The translations under genes and the position numbers were made by a program. From Gigantopelta aegis (lineage: Eukaryota; Mollusca; Gastropoda; Neomphalida; Peltospiridae): 64,000 nucleotides of DNA. The notes below the pieces were generated by a model. That model saw only the letters and a program-made list of their open reading frames with translations. It ran no database searches and was not told where the DNA came from. The stretch lies in contig NC_054706.1 of the NCBI RefSeq assembly GCF_016097555.1, forward strand, positions 51,059,663 through 51,123,662, read 5' to 3'. Position 1 is the first letter of the stretch, and each line of letters opens with the position of its first letter. Shown piece after piece: positions 57,638-64,000 of the stretch.

Positions 57638-60600
57638 AATGTTTCCACAAGTAAATTAAACAAACTTATGTAGCTTTTTCATAATCCGAAGTACCGGGTA
57701 CGTTCTTTTTGTCACTCTGTCCTATGCTAACAGATGAAACCACTGTATACGTTAACTCAAAACCACTTCATTCAATTTAAATATCAATTATAAAAAAACT
57801 AGTTTTACATCCTACTGATAACAGACAACTCAACTGGTATCAGTGTCTAACTGAGTCACACAACAGTGCTGCCCACAAGTGGTATATGAAGTGCACATTG
57901 CTGATAATAAAAAATAATGATTTTGTTTTCATGTGTTTTTAATCTGGACTGATCCCCCCCACCCCTTTCGATAAAACAGTAGATAACACGACCATAATTA
58001 TCTAACATTTCCAACTTGATCTGTCAATGAGGGCAGTATTTACATCACCTATTGAGCTGATATCAAACTCTGGCCAATGATTGGGGCTGATTGTTGTATT
58101 GGGGCCTCTTGAGGTAAATTAGGATTCTGGGATCAGTTATTTTCTTTTCACAGACTTTCTGTAGTCCCAATGGTTCCCTGACAGTTAGCCAAAATCCTCA
58201 GTGCAACTCTGGTTAACCGTTAATGACATTATTCATCATTATATTTTTACTCTAGCTGTACTAAGCTTACACTTCTGATTATGATGATTGATACATGCAC
58301 ATCATATAGAAGCAATTACATCATATACAATGTATGTTAATACAGTCAATCAACAATTTGACATGTGCTTAAATTTATTAAAAGGTTCAAGCATGTCTGT
58401 CCAGAAAAATATACTCAAGGTAGATGTTAATATCACTGTGAAATTGTTTTATGTAAAACTTAAAAAATGTAATTGTCAATGGATATAACTCAAAGTAAAT
58501 ACAATTTTACAAAAGGACCACTGTACATTGTACATATTTTTCAGCACTTTAGCAGTGTTCATGTACTGAATGTTGTTTATTCAAACAACAAGATTTGTAA
58601 TTTAATATGCTTTTATTTTATTTTTATTTACATTATTAAGTAATTAATGTCATGGCAATTGTATCAACAATTTTGTTTTATGATTTGTTTTCACAAGTAT
58701 AAACCTACATGTTCTAATATTTAAATTACATTAAAGCAAATATACAAATCATGAAATGTTGCACAAATTAACTAATACAATATACATAATTAATCTCCAT
58801 AAAAAATACCAAAAAAGTGTTAGTAAAAAAATTAGTTACATTAGCCTATATTAAAAATATGCATAAAAAATCACATTTGTTTTGGGGGGTTTTAAATATA
58901 GGTACTCAGGGCTTATTCTGTAACAAATTTTGAATCAGCCAATTTTCGGAAATATAATGCATTTCTTTGAAAATGATTAAAATGTGGTTAATTTGAGGAA
59001 TATTTCATTAGCCAAAGTCAATTTTTTTTAGCCACTTTGTAAAAAATTATCATTTGGCTAATTTGGCAGTATATCGGGTGAGCCCTGGTACTATTTTTAC
59101 TATCATAACAATTGTTAACTGCTAAGGTTGTTTTTAACCTTTAATAGTTTATGAACATTTAAAAAATTAATACACAATTAACTTCATTATTTTAATTTTG
59201 CTGAAAAAAAATTGAAATGGTTTCAAACAGTATGAAAATAACAAAATGTTCTACCGAGTTTGAACTTGAATAATTTACTCACATTTGCTCTAGATTATTA
59301 TCAAGAAATAACTGAAATATTCATATCCTATGCACCAAGGTTTCTTGATATGTATATTTCCATCCTAACAATTTAAACAAATAAAGACAGGGATATTCAC
59401 TTACATAGCTTGAATCCCTGATTAACTATATTTTAAAAGGTAACTTTAATGGTTAATGAAAAATGTAGTGTGTACATAATTACAAAACATCAACATAAAT
59501 GTTATCTACAACAGAAAATAAAATACATAAGAAATATATATACATCTACATAATTATGCATAATAACATTATTAAAAACACCTTTAAAATAATATTTGTT
59601 TCTCTACAAAATTAGTAATATTGGTTTGTTTCATACACATTTTTACAGATTAAAATTAATGTCTATCATTTAGTAATTTAGTAAATTTACTGAAAAAAAA
59701 CCCCAACTAAATTTACATGTAGACCTCGAAATTGACTGAGAGCAAAAGGCAATTGCCATTCTAAACACACAGTATGCTTTCTCATAACAAATTTAACAAT
59801 TGGCAATTGCTTTCTATCATAAAGCATTGTACAGTGAAACCTGTCTAAACCAGACCCTGAATTAACTGGAATCCTGTCAAAACCGGCCAGGGTTAAACGG
59901 TCCCCAATTTTCTAAATTCTAAAAAAGTGACCCACTAAACACCAGATCTATGTTTAAATATCTATTCAAATTAAAGAATTAGTACCAACAATGTTGACAT
60001 TAGGACGACAAATATTAAATTAGATATCTAAGAAAGAAAAAAGAAGAAGATTATTTTAAAATTATATAAAATGAGAGTAAAATGGACATCAATATAAGTG
60101 GTCTATAACTTCTCAGTTTGTAGCCTTTGCTTCCAGGTTAAAATGTCAGAAGCAGAGACGGCTTCCCATTTCACAAAATTAATTTCAAGCCTTAAAGTAA
60201 CAGTTATGTTTTTATTTCGTGATAAATACACCAGTTTTATAATCCAGCTCTGAAATCACTGACAGGTTTTAGTAAATCATTTAAAACAAATAAACATATG
60301 CAATTTGGAAACAAAAGAGAGAAGTATTTCCGCTATTTACAGTTAGTATTTAAGCAACATCAGGATGGGTACACCAAAACACTGGTATATGTATTAAATT
60401 CTATAACACATAAAACATTATGTACCTGATGATATATATATATATTAATATTAAATATGATTACTTTCATTTATACCTTTGCAACATTTTTAACATCACC
60501 ACAAAAACAGAAATAACACATATGCTATATAAAACAAAAATTGTAGATTTTTTTTTTTTAATTTACTTTTTGCTCTATTTTAGAAAGTATTACTGACAAA

Positions 60601-61240
60601 TGTTTGTCATATTGTCTCCAAAGGAAAGTCATTATATATAGTAAAAATGTATCCTTTGTTGTTTTACGAAATATACAGGCCCATAGGAATGATATTTGAA
60701 GTGGGAGGCATAGACTGTTTAAAGAGGTGAATTTTTTTTTTTTAATGGCCTCAAACATAATTTCCTATCATCTGAATTCTGAAGAACAAAATTGCAATGT
60801 TTTGGGTGATAATTTATTATTTTATTTTATTTTGTTTATATGTATATTAGGACAAATACAGGTATGTGGTCATCAAGTTCTTTCAGGCCTAGCATACTAC
60901 TAAATATTTTTTCATCAAATAGTTGTATTGGCAAAATAGTTTGTATATTCATTACTCTAGTTATTAACAAATATCTAAATTCATAAAACAACATGTTCAT
61001 GCATCTTGCAATAACAAAAATTCTTAACTGTATTTTGATTCAAAATGGGATATAAACTTACTATAAATAATTCACAAAAATGAAATTTGCATTAAATTTG
61101 CAGCAGTTGAACACAAAAAAAGACACATGCTTTATTGCCTGTAAATGTTTTGTACAAAAACATCAATTATTTAACTTAACAAAAACATCACAAACATTTT
61201 GTTTAAATATTAACATAAAATGAATTTTCACAACATTTTG
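57638..61240. other. Quiet AT-rich stretch, no gene or SINE recognised
   Basis: 3.6 kb without a SINE in a window that averages one per 1.4 kb. No convincing exon on either strand. It may be a non-coding transcript or 3' UTR of a gene outside the window, or a region where insertions were lost. Confidence 0.4.
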
Positions 61241-61248
61241 TCAAAATA

Positions 61249-61273
61249 CCCCCCCCCCCCCCCCCCCCCCCCC
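61249..61273. repeat. Poly-C run of 25
   Basis: Homopolymer. Confidence 0.95.
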
Positions 61274-61440
61274 TAACAGTTCACATGTTACTGACTTGAT
61301 GATGATGAAAAATAAAATGAAAATAAAATTTACTTTGTAAATTATGATATCTTAATGGTCATGATAGTCAAATATATATATAAATATATACACTTACCAC
61401 CCACATACACCCACAAACACATATACACACAGAAAACAGA

Positions 61441-61445
61441 CTCAC

Positions 61446-61541
<96 letters not shown>

Positions 61542-61593
61542 TCTCTCTCTCACACTCTCTCTCTCTCTCTCACACACACACTCTCTCTCTCAC
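61441..61593. repeat. (CT)n/(CA)n microsatellite
   Basis: About 45 CT units then CACACTCTCT blocks. Confidence 0.96.
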
Positions 61594-62087
61594 ACCACAT
61601 ACTCACAGAGTCTTCAAGTGTACACTGAATCACATATTTCTGATGTCTCCAGTTTTTTTCCAATTTCAGATGCTCATTTCATTTTACCACCATTTTCATT
61701 GAACAAGATTCACAATCGTGTCATGGATTAGAAAACAATGAAAGTTACGTCCGCCATATTTCAGTTCCACATTGTCCAGTCAGTCAATTATTCATTCAAA
61801 CGTCTTCAGCCCTGACTCACATGTGTTGAGTGTTGCAAATGTTATTAGCCCTGAAATTAAAAAACCCCAACAGAATTGAAAACACAAGACATTATATTTG
61901 ATGCACTCGGTCATAAATCACTTTGAAATGGGTGAACATTTATTTTACATGTCTACCAAGAAGCATCAGTTATATGACTTTTTGCAATCAATCTATCCTA
62001 TAAGCTAGCTATCACAACAGTCCTTTGACATATTAAAGAAATATTTTGACCTTTTGTATGAATCAATCCAATGACCTCAGGGGAGTA

Positions 62088-62277
62088 GCGTGAGCTGGAC
62101 CTGGGGTGTTTGAATATGAACCAAGTGGACCTTTTCTATTTTGTTTTTGCACCACCAGAAACTCCATATGTATAAACCTGTATGTTTTAGTTCTGAAAGT
62201 GGATCATTTGCTTCAGCGTGTGTGTGTGTGTGTGTCATCTGAACCCCCCCCGAACCCCCCCCCAGCCTATGCCCCTG
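62088..62277. mobile_element. Short inverted-repeat element with G-rich ends
   Basis: Left end CAGGGGAGTAGCGTGAGCTG, right end inverted CAGGGGCATAGGCTGGGG. A 5 bp direct repeat gacct is present at both edges and may be the target duplication. Contains a short GT microsatellite. Confidence 0.45.
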
Positions 62278-62596
62278 GACCTATCCCATAAATCATGTGA
62301 CCTATCAAATAAAACCTATTATCTTTTTTTTTATGTATCATCAGACTAATGATCTATCACAAGAAGCCTACAACCTGTCACATCAGTTTTATGACCCAAC
62401 CTATCAAAATCAATCCTATGACCTCTCAATTCAATACTGTTTTCTAATGCACCGATTACAGTAAATCCAACTTAACTAAACAGTATCTGTTTAATAGGTG
62501 TCTAACATATAACAACTGCACCACTTACAAAAAAAAAAGAGAAAAAAAACTTGATTTTACCAGATAGGCTTTTTTTGTCCTTTAGCAGCAAGGAGT

Positions 62597-62868
62597 TAGT
62601 TTGTTTTGTTTAATGACACCACTAGAGCACATTGATTCATTAATTATAGGCTATTGGATGTCAAACATTTGGTAATTTTGACATATAGTCTTAGAGAGGA
62701 AACCCGCTACATTTTCCCATTAGTAGAAAGGGATCTTTTATATGCACAATCCCACAGACAGGATAGCACATACCAGTCATGGTGCATTGGCTGGAACAAA
62801 AAATAGCTCAATGGGTCCACTGAATGGGATCGATCCTAGACTGATCATACATCAAGTGGGCGTTTTAC
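62597..62868 (-). mobile_element. SINE, head A with tail T2
   Basis: TAGTTTGTTTTGTTTAATG to GGGATCGATCCTAGACTG and GGCGTTTTACCC; abuts the next copy. Confidence 0.75.
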
Positions 62869-63085
62869 CCATATCAAAGGTCGTGTATGTACTACCCTGT
62901 CTGTGGGATAATGCATATAAAAAATCCCTTGTTGCTAATCGAAAAGAGTAGCCCATGAAATGGTGACAGCAGGTTTCCTCTCTCAATATCTGTGTGGTCC
63001 TTAACCATATGTCTGATGCCATATAACCGTAAATGAAATGTGTTGAGTGCATCATTAAATAAAACGTTTCTTTCTTTCTTTCTTT
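62869..63085 (+). mobile_element. SINE, head A (5'-truncated) with tail T1
   Basis: Starts ATATCAAAGGTCGTG; tail ends in (TTTC)n. Confidence 0.78.
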
Positions 63086-63239
63086 CCCAATAACATAAGT
63101 ATCAAAAGTAACCTTTTTTTAAAACTGGCTGTTTTATATGGGTTAATTTGTATTACATGAATATGAATTGGTAAAACAGAAAGGTGATGCTATAAGATGG
63201 GTTTGGTTCCAACCTGATGTATCATACATGCATGAAAAG

Positions 63240-63345
63240 CTGAAGCATTTCTAACAATACCAGGCGACCAATAATCATATTCGAGACAAGTGCGGAGCGG
63301 ATAATTTTGTCATGTTCATATACCACTAAGGTTTCCAGCATGTCC
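63240..63345 (-). repeat. Dispersed repeat sharing a block with 26395-26715
   Basis: ATGTTCATATACCACTAAGG and TTTCCAGCATGTCC; see the other copy. Confidence 0.35.
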
Positions 63346-64000
63346 GTCTCGTGTCCCTCCCCTGGATAGCCTGAGATCGGATCCGGGACAGATCGAGATA
63401 AGTCTCACAAGATGTTTTCTCCTAACCACATGATTTTCCTGTACACATGCGGTTACAGATATTAACAGAAAACAAGACAATGGTCGAGAGAGCATGTTGT
63501 GCGTGATAACCACCCAAGGATCATAGTCTAGTTGGTTAATTGTTTGCGAGGGCCAAAAGTGACCACGTTGATAGCACGTTTCCCTTGGACAATGCACTGA
63601 CCACTGACTGATGCACGACCAGCATTAATCCATACTTTTTATCAAGTCCAGTTCACGTTCTGCTGTCCTCTAATCCCTCCCAGCACGGTGGTACCACACA
63701 CGAGTTACCCATGTACAAGGACCAATTAGGCACATGTGCAGATAGCACAGGACATAATAATGTCATGTCCAGTCCTTCTGTCAGAATATAATTTGAGGGT
63801 ATGTAACAAAAATAAAATGAATCATAAGTGCCCCAACTACGTAGGTCGATGTGGGTTTAAAATCTTTTGACAATAGTCACTGCATTTTATACACTTTGAC
63901 AAGTTTTATACAGCAGTTCCCTATCTATAATATTTCTAAAACGTTTTAAAATATATATATATATCTTTAAAACTCCAAAGTTTTAGGGTACATAATTTTA
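63346..64000. other. No recognisable feature
   Basis: A minus open frame at 63316-63597 (MHCPRETCYQRGHFWPSQ...) has no family resemblance I can see and overlaps a dispersed repeat; treated as chance. Confidence 0.4.

Overview
The window is nuclear DNA of an animal, most likely a marine mollusc (probably a gastropod). Three things point there: spliced animal genes (a histone H2A.Z gene and a DDIT4/REDD-type gene), very dense tRNA-derived SINEs of the modular kind known from molluscs, and AT-rich, microsatellite-rich intergenic DNA. There are no bacterial operons, CRISPR arrays or plasmid features. I could not search databases, so the species is inference.

Host genes, all on the minus strand. 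(1) A complete five-exon histone H2A.Z gene lies at 9025-20224. Its ATG is alone in exon 1, and intron 3 is about 9.9 kb long and packed with repeats. (2) A complete two-exon DDIT4/DDIT4L (REDD, Scylla/Charybde-like) gene lies at 34092-36789, with a plausible stress-type promoter just upstream. A RecQ-type helicase exon fragment (44813-45067) sits between inverted repeats. Two longer open frames (6090-6479 minus, 4229-4591 plus) look partly protein-like, but I do not recognise them.

Mobile elements. About 45 SINE copies or fragments occur. I name their parts as follows. Head A has a tRNA-like 5' part near GGGACGTAGCCCAGTGG. Head B starts CCGGCCTCGGTGGCGTAGTGG or close to it. Head C contains TAGCTCAGTCGATTGAGTGC. 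Tail T1 ends GTGCGTCGTTAAATAAAACA. Tail T2 ends GGTGTCGTTAAACAAAACAA. Tail T3 ends GGTGTCGTTAAACATTCATT. The combinations A-T1, A-T2, B-T1, B-T2 and C-T2 all occur here. Many copies have clear target-site duplications (TSDs), so insertion history can be read: a double insertion at one site (48757-49565), a SINE inside a SINE (51306-51856), and a chimeric SINE that carried 175 bp of flanking DNA from the 29.2 kb copy to 21.8 kb.

Other elements are two non-LTR retrotransposon (LINE) 3' fragments (1436-2157; 48610-49745), a decayed pogo-like DNA transposon (10490-11009), several short inverted-repeat elements (MITE-like), and a 3.6 kb inverted-repeat-bounded block (15347-18961) that repeats a GTTATGAGC motif on both strands. 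I saw no retrovirus-like or Polinton-like element.

Layout: 1-9 kb repeats and two unrecognised frames; 9-20.3 kb H2A.Z with its repeat-filled introns; 20.3-30.8 kb SINE-rich intergenic DNA with a minisatellite at 24.4 kb; 30.8-36.8 kb DDIT4-like gene and quiet AT-rich DNA; 37-57.7 kb SINEs, microsatellites, a tRNA-like cluster at 42.1-42.6 kb, the RecQ fragment at 44.8 kb and the LINE with tandem SINEs at 48.6-49.7 kb; 57.7-64 kb mostly quiet AT-rich DNA with one SINE pair at 62.6-63.1 kb.
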